Source: Paraescarpia echinospica
Taxonomy: Eukaryota; Annelida; Polychaeta; Sabellida; Siboglinidae
NCBI GenBank assembly: GCA_020002185.1
Contig: CM034533.1
Coordinates: 51,367,081-51,431,080, forward strand
Reading direction: 5' to 3'
DNA: 64,000 nt
The translations under genes and the position numbers were made by a program. Under the pieces are notes generated by a model that was given only the letters and a program-made list of their open reading frames with translations, was not told the origin of the DNA and did not search any database. Positions 32,248 through 42,403 of this stretch are shown in pieces (the first letter of the stretch is position 1; each line of letters begins with the position of its first letter).

Positions 32248-33096
32248 TCATTTGTCACCGAGACACGCTCTTTTCGTCAGATACGCGTTCATTGCCGTCA
32301 CCAGGAGCGAGCGACCGAACGGCGACGTCCAGTCCGTCCCCATAAGCCAGTCAGCGACTTGGTGCACGAGTGCCCGTTCCGTAAATCGGTCCGCGGCGCG
32401 AACGCATCGATCTTCGAGCACAGCAATCAGTCGCATAGCAGGCAACAACAGCGACCTCTGCAGAATGGTGTCGAGAGCCGATGAATAATAACGATTACTT
32501 AGGGCCGCCACGTTCTCGTACACGATGCGATAGCGTCGGCTTGGCTTCCTGCCACGATAGTCACGCATATGTACAAACGGACAGCCCTCCTCAGGTGGGC
32601 ACTCCCCACAATCTTGTCGCGCAATCTCCATCATCCTTTCGCCGACTAACTCGGCGAAGGTATCCATCATACAACGTTGGCGTCCGGCATACGAATGTAT
32701 GAGGCGCCACTCCAGGTCGGGTTGGCCGGCGCCCTCGATCGCCAACTGTTGTTCGTTGCTGGTGCCAGCCCGCGACACAAAGTCGTCCGAGGACACGGTC
32801 ACGACGTCCAGACGTGTTGGCGGCACCACCGGATGCAATGTAGCGTACGTCGGCTGCGTAGTATCTTCAGTCTTCGAAGGCCGGTAAATCGGCGCTTCCC
32901 TCTCCAACGGATAGGGGGGCGCGTCGATTCTAGCCCACTTCTCGGCAGGGGGAATGCATTGCGTATCTTCATCAGTGTACGACGGCAGGCGAATCAGTCT
33001 TACCGTTCTTGTCGATTTGACGCACTTCTCGGCAGGGGGCGATACTCCTTCCTCGTCCTCCTCGGGGTCGAATAAAGCGGCGGCGATTAGAGCGTC
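32248..33096 (-). CDS. Unknown Cys-containing protein, probable 3' exon, element 3 right block
   Basis: An open frame of 282 codons without an obvious ATG at its start. It follows a TGCTACTGTAG acceptor at 33,097, so it looks like a downstream exon. It opens with an acidic ALFDPEEDEEG segment, then two PPAEK-containing repeats (PPAEKCV, PPAEKWA), a linker, and a Cys/His cluster CGECPPEEGCPFVH (possible metal site). It ends with a helical C-terminus including VADWLMGTDWTSPFGRSLL. If only ATG/alternative starts are used, the frame from 32,907 gives 219 residues. It is divergent in sequence from all other genes here. I do not recognise the family. Its neighbour is the RPA-like gene on the same strand. 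Confidence 0.55.
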   Translation of the reverse strand, partial: DALIAAALFDPEEDEEGVSPPAEKCVKSTRTVRLIRLPSYTDEDTQCIPPAEKWARIDAPPYPLEREAPIYRPSKTEDTTQPTYATLHPVVPPTRLDVVTVSSDDFVSRAGTSNEQQLAIEGAGQPDLEWRLIHSYAGRQRCMMDTFAELVGERMMEIARQDCGECPPEEGCPFVHMRDYRGRKPSRRYRIVYENVAALSNRYYSSALDTILQRSLLLPAMRLIAVLEDRCVRAADRFTERALVHQVADWLMGTDWTSPFGRSLLVTAMNAYLTKRACLGDK

Positions 33097-33145
33097 CTAC
33101 AGTAGCAACAAGCCAGGCGTTATTAATCATTCAAGGGTTATTCAC

Positions 33146-33880
33146 TCACTCACTCGCCTTCTTCGAGATAACACTCACGCTCCGGACAGTATACGTGTCA
33201 AGAATTCCGCCCCATACGACCTTTTGCACGATGACGTTCAGGATTGTACCGCACAGGCTCACTACAATTGTGTCTCGCAGCGTCTCTGGCATCATGTTGG
33301 CCACGTATTCGGCGTCGAAATTGACGAGCGACGATATCGCTTCGTCAAATAGAGTAAGCCAAACACTCACATCAGACGAATTATCATCCTCATCATCATC
33401 ATCATCGCCCCTGGCTCCTTCCATCAGGACGCGCACGGAAAAATAATATTTCGGCTTCGTCTGTACTCCGTGCACTGCGCATGCCTGAGTGCCGCTTGGG
33501 AGACCTCGCACTTTGCGATTACATTCACAACAGCCAATGTACGTGCATTTATTTCTCCATGCGACTCCGACGATTTTCACGGGCGTAACAATCTTATATA
33601 CGCCATCCGACGCCTGTAGAAACTATTTCAGAGTTACCTCATTCCACGCAAACAAACTCACCAAGGACGCATCGAGAATAGGCGGCGGCGAAGTCAGAGA
33701 CGCCGACCTGCTCACTGCTGCTGCTGCAGGGCACGCCGACGTGGCTGCTGATGCTGCAGGGCACGATGACGACGTGGCAGTCGCTGATACTACTGCTGCA
33801 GCGGCGGCTCTCTCACCCGCTACCTTCAGCGGCTGCTTTCGACTTTTCTTTACCGGCTCTCTTTGAACAGGCGGCACCAT
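33146..33880 (-). pseudogene. RPA1-like single-stranded DNA-binding protein (DBD-C/zinc-ribbon OB fold), element 3
   Basis: One frame from ATG 33,880 to the stop at 33,146 with a single in-frame TAG at 33,623. The N-terminus is basic then Ala/Pro-rich. The conserved part has KCTYIGCCECNRKV...GTQACAVH (a Cys-Cys/Cys-His zinc ribbon) and YYFSVRVLMEG, an acidic insertion, and then VWLTLFDEAISSLVNFDAEY. This matches the order of the RPA70 C-terminal ssDNA-binding domain (C-x-x-C-N-K-K-V, zinc ribbon, then VTLFDE and a hydrophobic helix). It would coat single strands made during protein-primed strand-displacement replication. Possible TATA (ATATAAATA) at ~33,972-33,980, ~95 nt upstream. The family call is made by eye. 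Confidence 0.65.
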
Positions 33881-34318
33881 ATTGTCTTCTCAACAATGCT
33901 CTGCAACGGCAACAACACACAACGTTACCACACCAACAATAAGCAAATACATAGGCGCTCTCGTCCGCCCCTATTTATATTTAGCATTGTGCATAGCTAC
34001 CGTGCGCTCGCGCACGCGAGCCAGAAACCAGCCGATTCTTACAAGGTTACTAAAACTGAAAAAAAACTCTCGGTCACCTTAGTGCAAAAACAGAACATCG
34101 CTTTTATTTTCTAATATAAGTTTACCATACGATTCTCCAGTCCCTACTTTATATAATAGGCCGCTTAGTTTACGCATTTCACTATTTATTACGGTTTTAT
34201 GCATTTATATAAGAGCCCTTATGTAACCAGTGACGTCAGACGCTTATGTAAGGCAGCCGCCTACGTGTCAAGACCTCAAAACAGTCACCGCGAAAACAAG
34301 TGCGCGTCATTTCACACA

Positions 34319-35284
34319 ATGAGCCAAAACGACCAACAACACGCACAAGCGAGCGCGAGCGCCATGAACAACAATAATGCAGCCCCCCAACGACCAGGAG
34401 AAAGGTACGTTTCCTCTTTCAACGATACTAACTAAAATAACGGCTTTCCTTCAAATAACATTTATCTTCCTTACTATAACGGCTTTTCTTCAATTAACTA
34501 CAATTTATCTTACTATAACTGCTTTCCTTCATCGTCACTAACTAAACATTTTTTTGTTTACAGACGCCTCATTATGGGCTTTGACATTATCTTACTATAA
34601 CTGCTTTCCTTCAACGTCACTAACTAACAATTTTTTTCTTTACAGACGCCTCATTATGGGCTTTGAAACCCTTCACATGGGTCGAGGAACAACCCTTATG
34701 GTTCCCTCTAAACGAAACGGTTTCGTTCCACCGCGCGGAATTCTTCAAACCGATGTGATTGTTATGAATGTGACCCCTCGCGAGAATGGACGTGGCGTTC
34801 TATACATTGGGCGCCGACGCACGCCCGCCCCTACCGACGCCGCATCCAACTAACAATCTGTGTTATCCTTTACAGATTCACACGCCACATCTATAACATT
34901 TCATCAGAACTCACTCATCGTACGTACTCAATCGGAGGGGGCACATGTCTTCACATCGTAACACCCCCCCGCCGACAGACCGACCCATCACCCACTCGCC
35001 AGCACCAAGCCGCCGTCGATCCAACACGCCGAGTCATACTTTCACCCCCACCGCCTGATCGTCCTACGTTACTCGTTCCCGGTAGACAACGCCCGCCATC
35101 ACCGATTCCCGAGCCCGAAGAACGCCCACCATCGCCTATCAACCTGTTAGCACAAAGCCGTGGACGTGGAATGTTTAGAACGTTTGGTCCACCCATTCCC
35201 AGACACCTTTCTGTCCACGGCTATCCCGACTATCCCTCTCCTCCCACTCCACCTGGACGTCACGGGTTCGGCCTGCCGGAATAG
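34319..35284 (+). CDS. Spliced gene with two alternative 3' exons, element 3 right end
   Basis: Exon 1 is 34,319-34,404 (ATG; Gln/Asn/Ala-rich MSQNDQQHAQ...), with donor AAAG/GTACGT. Alternative A joins 34,646-34,853 (RRLIMGFETLHMGRGTTL..., ~97 residues). Alternative B joins 34,876-35,284, ~164 residues, with YSIGGGTCLHIVTP and a long Pro/Arg-rich tail. Both acceptors follow Y-tract/CAG (TTCTTTACAG, ATCCTTTACAG) and both continue the frame opened by the exon 1 'AG' overhang. The starts of the two products share a short G-G/R-G-T-x-L pattern. A further copy of acceptor A with the first ~20 bp of its exon is at 34,564. TATA at ~34,204. AATAAA at ~35,307. The protein family is not recognised. 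It is transcribed divergently from the RPA-like gene. Confidence 0.6.
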
Positions 35285-35299
35285 GGGAGGGAACCCCTA

Positions 35300-36063
35300 C
35301 TCTAACAATAAACATATATTTATCACCGTTTCCTTTCTTATGTTCTTGCATTCCAACTAATGCGCACTTCACAAGTGACAGCCATTACCACCGCCAAGCG
35401 CCTACACAATAATTCAGCGTTATAAAATGAATCACTGCCAAGCGCCTAATCCAGCGTCATACACTGCACCGCGCAGACAACTATATTGTGCCGCACTTTG
35501 CCCCCACCGCGCAGCCAAAGAATCACTGCCAAGCGCCTACACAATAATAATAATATATATAAATGCACCACGCAGTGCCTAACACAGCAACTTTATCATT
35601 ATAAATTGTACCGCACTTCGCCCGCCTAAGCCAGCTATAAAAGTATTTTCAATGCCGTCATACGATATCCCATTTGGCCGTGAGTCGAGACGAGTAGGCC
35701 AACTGATAGCCTCGCTGACCTTCCAGCGCCGCCAGCCGCCAGCTGATACAAGCTAAGTGCAGACGTACCCAACAGCCAACTAAATGCTGGCGTACTTCAC
35801 TAGATATGACGCTTTCCTGCCTCACACATATAACCACAACATATAACCATATCACCGTAAAACTAATTAGTACTATTTTTACTTATTGCTAGTGCTGCCC
35901 TCCAATGAATACACTACTCACTAGTTGCTAATTAATGACTAATTAATTAATTAACTAATTATTCACTACTAATTAATTGCTAATTACTATTTTTACTTAT
36001 TGCTAGTGCTGCCCTCCAGTGAATACACTACTCACTAGTTGCTAATTAATGATTAATTAATTA
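35300..36063. repeat. Right subterminal repeats of element 3
   Basis: At 35,395-35,560 a CACTGCCAAGCGCCTA unit recurs three times. At 35,860-36,063 a ~122-bp AT-rich unit (TACTTATTGCTAGTGCTGCC, CCTCCAGTGAATACACTACT, TAATTAATTAA) occurs twice, each with a CTCF-core-like GCTGCCCTCCAGTG. No gene is supported. Confidence 0.7.
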
Positions 36064-36284
36064 ATTAATTAACTAATTATTCACTAGATGTCAGCACACG
36101 CTCAAAAGGTGGTCCTGTCAATCATCCTTTTTTTTATAAGTAAGCTGTTTTTTATAAGTAACATTCCATTCGACTCACTTTCTGCGGCCTGACTGATAAA
36201 AAACACAAAAATTATACTTATAAAAAACCGATTTTCCTTTGATCTCGGGTCATGACCCGTCCAGAAAGCGACATAATAACTACT
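36064..36284 (-). repeat. Right terminal inverted repeat of element 3
   Basis: Inverted partner of 16,681-16,901, ending AATAACTACT just before the TATGTG target duplication. It carries one more TTATAAAAAA copy than the left end. Confidence 0.93.
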
Positions 36285-36420
36285 TATGTGTGTATGTGTG
36301 TATGTGTGTATGTGTGTATGTGTGTATGTGTGTATGTGTGTATGTGTGTATGTGTGTATGTGTGTATGTTTGCGTGCGTAGGTGCGTATGTGTGTATGTA
36401 TGTATTAATGCATGGATGCA
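36285..36420. repeat. TGTGTATG microsatellite (right flank of element 3)
   Basis: Continuation of the microsatellite at 15,959-16,680, starting with the target-site duplication TATGTG. Confidence 0.9.
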
Positions 36421-36802
36421 TGTATGTACTATGTACTAGTATGCAGTTGTCCCAGGAAGTGTGAACTGCCAAAGTGTGTCTGTTTGTGAAATGGACTCAG
36501 ATGTATTGATATGTGCAGACTCCAAGACTGTGATAATCACGTGTCTAGTCCTGACAATGATGAAAGTGTAGCTGAGGATGAACTGGATGATGGCTGTGAT
36601 TACTAAACACTGTCTCCAACATAAACTAGGACATAGTGAATTAAGCATGTGAATTGTTTACAGTGCATAGTGTGCATTACTACAGCTACAAGTCAATAAT
36701 GTGTACCTGTATAATTTGAATGTCTACAACAAGTCCATTGTATGTAGGTTAGTGTTACAGTCAAAATTGTAGGTGACTAACATAAGAAAATGTAATTTTT
36801 AG
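36421..36802. other. Unassigned spacer
   Basis: No gene or repeat recognised. A TTTTTAG acceptor-like sequence at its end precedes the next gene's ATG. Confidence 0.3.
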
Positions 36803-39800
36803 ATGTCTCACAGAAAGCTGGGAGTGCTGCAAAGCTATCACCTATTTTCCATCTCTAGGGATGAAGGCCTAGCCCAAAATCACTATGGGCATTCGTCCCT
36901 GAAAGTGTACCGGCTGCCCAAATTGTGGGTCCTGGCTCAAGGCCTATCAGTGGATTTGATGTGCAAACGAAAGTCGGATGGTCCAAAGGTGATGTGTTCG
37001 TGATGTAGTGGGGTGTTTAAGGAAGCATATTTCTACAACCACCTCAAAATATGCCCCGCGTGCTCTAGGAATCCAGTCTATGGTCCAGGCATCTTCATCT
37101 TCTTCGTCTGTCGCTCCAACGACATCTGAATGGGACAAAGTTCTGTCAAATATGGACAAGGATGATGTATATGACATAATCTTGGCATATGACACAATCG
37201 TACAAATAGAAAAGCACCTGTTTGACACTAGGAAGCCGGCAAAGCATAAAGATGCCAAAATAAAAGCCCGCACAGCCATGCGTCGGTTAGCCAAACTGGT
37301 GGATGCCACGGAACGTGTTAACAAAGCAGCTGGCCTATTAGTGATCGCAAACGTCTACCAGCTGGAAGAAGGAATGAGGGTCATCTGCAAAGAGATCCCA
37401 CCTATATCAATCAGATGAAAACTGGCCTTATGGTGGCCATACGTTCGCTGATAAGAATGTTAGCAAAACGTATGATTGCTGACCACATTATCCAACATAA
37501 GAATGAAATGGCAAAAGAGGTGGAACGATTCGAGAAGGTTTTCAACGTCAGTTATGCTAAGAACTTTGGAGGAGGAGAGTATCAGCTGAAAGAAAAGACA
37601 CAGTGAAAAAAACCGACAGCGCTGCCCGATGAACAAGACTGGAAATCGGCGAGGCTATCAAGGAGGACAAAATATTATCAAAATCCAAGTACGTTCATCT
37701 CAGAAAGGTCGTTTTAACCAGGCTAACACTACTCAATGCCAGGAGTGGGAGTGAACCTGTCAGGATGCTGATTGACAATTTTGAAGAAAGGGATTCCTGG
37801 GTCGAGAAGGGGCAAGTGGACAGTGAAATTATGAAGTATTCGATCACTTTCATGATGGGGAAAGGTGCTGGTCTTGTCCCGGTTTTGATTCCCCAAGACT
37901 GCGAGAAGAGAATGACAGTTATGGCCGAAAGAGAACAGGGCGGCTCCTGGAGTCCATGCCGACAATACATTTGTCTTTGCGAACACCCTACATTCAGAAG
38001 ATGACACTACCGGCTAGAATGAAATAGGGGATGTGTGCAAGAACACCGGCATCACAGTGATAACGGCGACATCAGTACAGCACCGCTCTTCGACAATCTT
38101 TCTGGAGCATGGAGGGGATAGATGCCAGGACAGTTGACAAGTTCATGGCGCATATAGGCCATTCGAAACAAAATGCTCTGCCACCTGCTCTGAACACCTT
38201 CTAGACTGTTCCTCCAGTGATCGACCAGCTAGATAAGGTAAATTAAATTGTTTTGGTAGTTTACACATATACTTTCTCTGGTACCTTTTTTGGCATAGCT
38301 GTACATAAGAAAGTCCCAATGAACTATAAAGCATTGTTTACATATATATGCAGGCATTTTGTTTTTTGGGATACTTAGTATGTGCCTATTGGAAAAGATA
38401 CTACAATCCATTGGTCCCTTCTGTCGGGTGTCTTCCAGGGGACGTAAATATCCCACAGCATTCATCGTCATGTGGGGCCATCTCATCTCGGCAAGTCTGT
38501 TACCTTGGACTCATGTTTAGATTGTACCCTTCTGACCAGATCTTTATATTTTGTATTCCTCATCCATACATTTCTGTTGTCGGTCCATGTTTCCACATTT
38601 CAAATTAATGTTTTTCTTGTATATTAGGACAGTTTTTTGCAATTCATTAAAGTCGTTAATTGAAGGTTCGCTACTAGTAATATGTTTAAAATAATACTTT
38701 CATTATCACACATATTACGACAATACATTTAGTATTTACGATGTACCTCTGTAGGTGAATACTAGGGCCAAGCAGCAGATCCCTTCATCAAGTTGCCAAC
38801 ATGTTGACGTGAGTAATCGTATAAAGTTGTGTTTAAAAGGAAATCTATACTACCGAAGGTACAATTTAGTATATCTGTATGGGCACCGATCACACGTTTA
38901 GTTAGTCAATGGTAGCGTTATTGTTTAATCATTCATAACGATGTACACTGCAAAGAATTCATTGCAATAAAATACGTGTAGCGTTTGTTAGGCTCTACCA
39001 TTCACAGTTCCTCTTGATGTAACATTCAGAAAATTATGAATCCGGATGTCAATTTCTCATTGAAAACATTCTGTGAGAGAATAACTGATCATAACGTTTT
39101 TCATCCCGAACAGCAACCCATGGTCCTCAATGTGTGATGCCGTTGTAGGTTAGCAAAATGGATCCTAAGGACGTGATTTTCGCGTTTGGCTACACGATTT
39201 CAATTATCTGCTTAATATCTAGTAACTATTAAAATGAGTAAATAGGACGCGACCCAAGCACAGGTAGAAGATGCAATCAAATGTCACCTGTAACAAATTG
39301 AGAACATTGCATTAAAATAAACATAATAGAATATATTGAATTTTTCACGTCAATTCAAGATGCTGTACAAACCTAACGGAAACCTGGATGATCTGGATGA
39401 GTCTGACAAAGAAGTTTATGAGGACAATTCGCCAAAGAAAAAGGTGATTAAGAAGTATAGCCTTCCTAATCTAACTCAGTGGCATAGAAATCCACGAGGG
39501 ACTGATAATAATGATCACAATTAACTGTAAACCATGAGTTTATATCTTTTAATGCTGACATTTTCCTTTAAATGATATTTTGTCTGTGTCTTTTGGAAGA
39601 GACGACATAAACCATTGGTCCCTTCTACCTTGTGTCTTTGCCAAGGGAAATAAAATGTCCCACAGCATTCATTATTAAGTTGGACCATATGCTCTTGGCA
39701 GGATGTCTATGTGTTGTTGTTCTGACCAGATATTGATATTTAAAATTCTCCATACAAACCGTGCGTTGTCAGCGGCCATTTGCAATTCACTAAGGTCGCC

Positions 39801-40654
39801 AAGCTGAAGGTTAGCTAAACTAACAAATTTACAGTAGTATTTAAGTATCTCACACATTACTGCAATGCATTTAGTTTTTTTTTTATATATCTATGTAGGT
39901 TACTACTGCGCATAAGCAGAGGATGTCTGCTTCAAATTGCCGAACAATTGACGTGAGTAAACGTTTAAAGTTATGATTAAAAGGAAATATAATAGTATAT
40001 AATAATAAACGATTCCACCTACTTGATGAACGTTTACTCTAAAAAAGGAAACGATGAACCAGTAGAAACCAAAGGTAATATTCTAACTATATGTGCATCG
40101 ATTATGTGTTTAGTTACTCAATGGTAATATTATTCTGTGATAATTAAGAATAATGTATAATACAAACATTTATTGCAGTACAAGATGTGTAGCGTTTGGT
40201 AGTTTTGGAAGGCCCTACCATTCGTGGTTCTAGTTAGTCAATATTAGTATTATTCCGTGATAGTTTTTAATGTTGTATAATATGACAACATATTGCAAGA
40301 AAATATTTGTAGCATTTCATGGTTCCTCACGATGTAACATTCCGAGAATTGAATATGTATGTCAATTCATCAATGAACACATTCGCTGTCAGAATAACTG
40401 ATCACATAGTTTTTTTGCTACTGTTGGTATAGTTGTTCGCTGACTTTTGTTACCTTTACCCTTATCCTCACCTATATTGTACATAAGCTTCAACTTATAG
40501 ACATATAACCTTTACTTGTAGGAGCTTGTTGATTAATATCGGTTATTATAATGAATTGTTTCAGAGGAGATCGCACTGGAGATGGAGTGATGCAGATACG
40601 AAAGCCACCATCAGCCACTTCATGCCATATCTCGATGGGTCAAAAGGCAACTAA
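36803..40654 (+). pseudogene. Multi-exon tyrosine-recombinase-like gene with Myb-like last exon, decayed
   Basis: Exon A (36,803-38,237) is frame-broken. Near its start is a broken zinc-finger-like CSGVF...HLKICP block (in-frame TGA at 37,001), then a helical KIKARTAMRRLAKLV block (~37,260) and later KYSITFMMGKGAGLVPVLIP (~37,833). That block resembles the strand that precedes the catalytic region of tyrosine recombinases. A TVDKFMAHIGHSK block (~38,130) resembles the H-x-x-R...H-G-H-type region. Exon A ends with donor GATAAG/GTAAAT in phase 0. Exons of 54 bp follow at 38,755-38,808 and 39,899-39,952, then a 90-bp last exon (40,565-40,654) with a Myb/SANT-like RRSHWRWSDADTKATI and a stop. I recall similar uncharacterised gene families in fish and marine invertebrates, so origin from a Crypton-like element is possible. 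The assignment is tentative. Confidence 0.4.
38390..40410. repeat. Diverged ~1.15-kb tandem duplication carrying a 54-bp exon
   Basis: Segments 38,400-39,160 and 39,610-40,400 align in order (CATTGGTCCCTTCT, TCCCACAGCATTCAT, TTCTGACCAGAT, the exon, GTGAGTAA, and the repeated GATGTAACATTC region). Copy 2 lacks some parts. A short ORF at 39,336-39,524 with an acidic then basic stretch (DDLDESDKEVYEDNSPKKK) lies in between and could be a further exon, but no good acceptor precedes it. Confidence 0.65.
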
Positions 40655-40750
40655 TACCTAAGTAAGTAGTCCTCTGATGCAAACGTGTCTGGCATTAGTG
40701 TGCATAAAATAACTGTGTTCATCCTTATTCATCCTCTCTCTGCACGAACG

Positions 40751-40753
40751 CAT

Positions 40754-40826
<73 letters not shown>

Positions 40827-40890
40827 GGTGTCTGTGTGTCTGTTTGCATGTGTGCGCGTGCGTGTGTTATATATATATATATATACATAC
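40751..40890. repeat. (CA)n(TA)n(TG)n microsatellite
   Basis: Simple-sequence run; ORFs across it are artefacts. Confidence 0.95.
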
Positions 40891-41466
40891 TGTACCACAT
40901 CGATTTCATACAATCATGAAGCATGCACATGCATACTTTTATATTCTTATGTAATATAATGATTATTTCAAATAAAAATAAAACAAAATTTTTGCCCAGG
41001 GAGACTACTACTGAGGCCAACCTTGATCTCGTTACCATAGGAGTCACCCTGTTTATAGTATCAAATTATTCAATTCATCAATCATTGGTGCAATTTGTAT
41101 GATACATCAATGAACTTTAGTGAACAGTATTTAAAATACACTGTCATTCCTGTTTACACCACGTTTACATTAGTTATTTATTTTTCTACACTACCAGGAG
41201 GTATACGTTATTGTTTAGTTGACGCAATTATATTTATAAAGTCGTTTGTTTGATACTGTGCACTCTTCTTGGTACTGTATTAAATAATGTGTTTTGACGT
41301 CACGAACCTCAGGGATGTTGTTTAATAAAAACATTGACTGTGTCTGACATAATGAAATTAGCAAATTGATTACTAGTTCAATAAATAACTGCATACAACA
41401 TTGTGTGTTGCATTTACTTCGCTGCAAGTATTTTAGTTGCGTATTCTCTCAGTTGGATGTAATATT
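40891..41466. other. Unassigned AT-rich spacer
   Basis: No gene or repeat seen. Ends at the putative left terminus of element 4. AATATT (41,461-41,466) is the candidate target duplication, but its partner is not in view. Confidence 0.4.
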
Positions 41467-41690
41467 AGTAGTAATGGTGCACATCTAACCCCGGTGCATG
41501 AAGTAAATATCAAAGAAGATCAAAGGGTTTTTGGCTCAGTCAGTGAAGTCAACATCAAAAGTTTTTGGCTCAGTCAGTCGCCTCAGTATCTTGACAGCTT
41601 ACTTATAAAAAAGTTTGATTGATACTTAGTAACCTCAGTATCTTGACAGCTTACTTATAAAAAAAAGTTTGATTGATACCCTTTTTATAC
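41467..41690 (+). repeat. Left terminal region of element 4 with tandem TTATAAAAAA units
   Basis: Two ~50-bp units with CCTCAGTATCTTGACAGCTT, ACTTATAAAAAA and GTTTGATTGATAC (41,581-41,683), preceded by two TTTTTGGCTCAGTCAGT copies. Equivalent to the terminal repeat of element 3. Confidence 0.75.
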
Positions 41691-41913
41691 TTGCCGCCTT
41701 GCCGCCGCCTGTTCGTGTACGTACATTAGAGCTGACCTCTAGTGGCTATACTTCCTATGCTAACGTAGAAGGTACCGCCTCTAGTGGTTATGCTATGATA
41801 ACGTAGACGGTAGCGCCTCTAGTGCAAGAATGAGTAATCAGTCACCTATGCGTAAGGAGGTTATATAGTGGTTATACATGAGGTGTACTCAGTAGTGTCT
41901 CAAGATCAGCGGT
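41691..41913 (+). promoter_or_regulatory. NADAR upstream region with CCTCTAGTGG motifs and TATA box, element 4
   Basis: Three CTCF-core-like motifs (CCTCTAGTGG at 41,736; CGCCTCTAGTGG at 41,776; GCGCCTCTAGTG at 41,813) are followed by TATATAG at 41,872-41,878, about 36-42 nt before the ATG. Confidence 0.55.
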
Positions 41914-42366
41914 ATGGAGCCTATACGTTTCGGTGGTTCGGCGTCGTTTCTGTCGAATTTTTATCCGTGTCGAGTCACTGCGTTCGGTCGGAGTTTCAAA
42001 TCCGTCGAGCACGCTTATCAGTTTAGAAAAGCAATGTTTAACGAAGACGAAGAAAACGCGGAGTACATCAAACAGTCGTGGTCGACCTATATAGTGAAGC
42101 GCCGAAGTTACGGAATCAAGAAAAAGAGAACGAGAGCCGAATGGGATGCCACTAGGGTCGGGTGTATGAAGAGCCTGTTGATGAGCAAGTTCCAAGGGAC
42201 ACAAAAGTTAAAAGACGCTCTGTTGGCTACCGGGGATGCTGAATTGGTGGAGTGGGTACCGTCAAAAGAAGCCTTCTGGGGTAGCGCCCACGTGGACAAA
42301 GAAAGTCAAAATATGCTCAGAAAATTATTGATGGAGGTGCGCAATGAATGTAGAAGAAACGAATAA
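41914..42366 (+). CDS. NADAR (YbiA-like) domain protein, element 4
   Basis: 150 residues, intact, with IRFGG...LSNFYPC, VEHAYQFRKAMF, LLATGDAELVEW...FWG and the LLMEVR end. About 75-80% identical by eye to the element 3 protein. W at the region QNMLRKLLMEV replaces the usual QNxLGK pattern only at one Gly (LRK instead of LGK). First gene of the element. Probable role as for element 3. Confidence 0.87.
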   Translation: MEPIRFGGSASFLSNFYPCRVTAFGRSFKSVEHAYQFRKAMFNEDEENAEYIKQSWSTYIVKRRSYGIKKKRTRAEWDATRVGCMKSLLMSKFQGTQKLKDALLATGDAELVEWVPSKEAFWGSAHVDKESQNMLRKLLMEVRNECRRNE

Positions 42367-42403
42367 AAAGCCATCGCTCGTTTCCTGCGCGCCAGTCGTC
42401 GAT

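Larger units (their letters stand above)
16681..36284. mobile_element. Polinton/Maverick (adintovirus-like) element 3, complete but internally rearranged
   Basis: A 19.6-kb element bounded by ~220-bp terminal inverted repeats beginning AGTAGTTATT and flanked by the 6-bp direct repeat TATGTG (16,675-16,680 and 36,285-36,290). A 6-bp duplication and 5'-AG termini are typical of Polintons. The duplication lies in a TATG-rich microsatellite, so alone it would be weak. Content: NADAR, ATPase, integrase, penton, MCP-protease remnant, PolB, plus a right-hand accessory block. A ~4.2-kb inverted duplication (18,854-23,050 and 23,637-27,834) sits within PolB. Most genes are frameshifted. The element is therefore an inactive provirus or transposon. 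Confidence 0.93.

Noticed and set aside
32260..32420. Bcl-2 BH2-like segment (VADWLMGTDWTSPF) in the accessory protein
   Set aside because: Only a vague W-spacing likeness; no BH1 motif could be found.
33060..33096. Rb-binding motif (LxxLFD/LxCxE type) in the accessory protein
   Set aside because: ALFDPEEDEEG is suggestive of tumour-virus oncoproteins, but the required hydrophobic residue three positions before LFD is Ala and no LxCxE is present.
39336..39524. 62-codon ORF as an independent gene
   Set aside because: No acceptor, promoter or homology; noted only as a possible exon of the recombinase-like gene.
42344..42403. Upstream start of the element 4 ATPase at 42,344
   Set aside because: The extra 20 codons overlap the NADAR end and have no counterpart in element 5; ATG 42,404 fits better.
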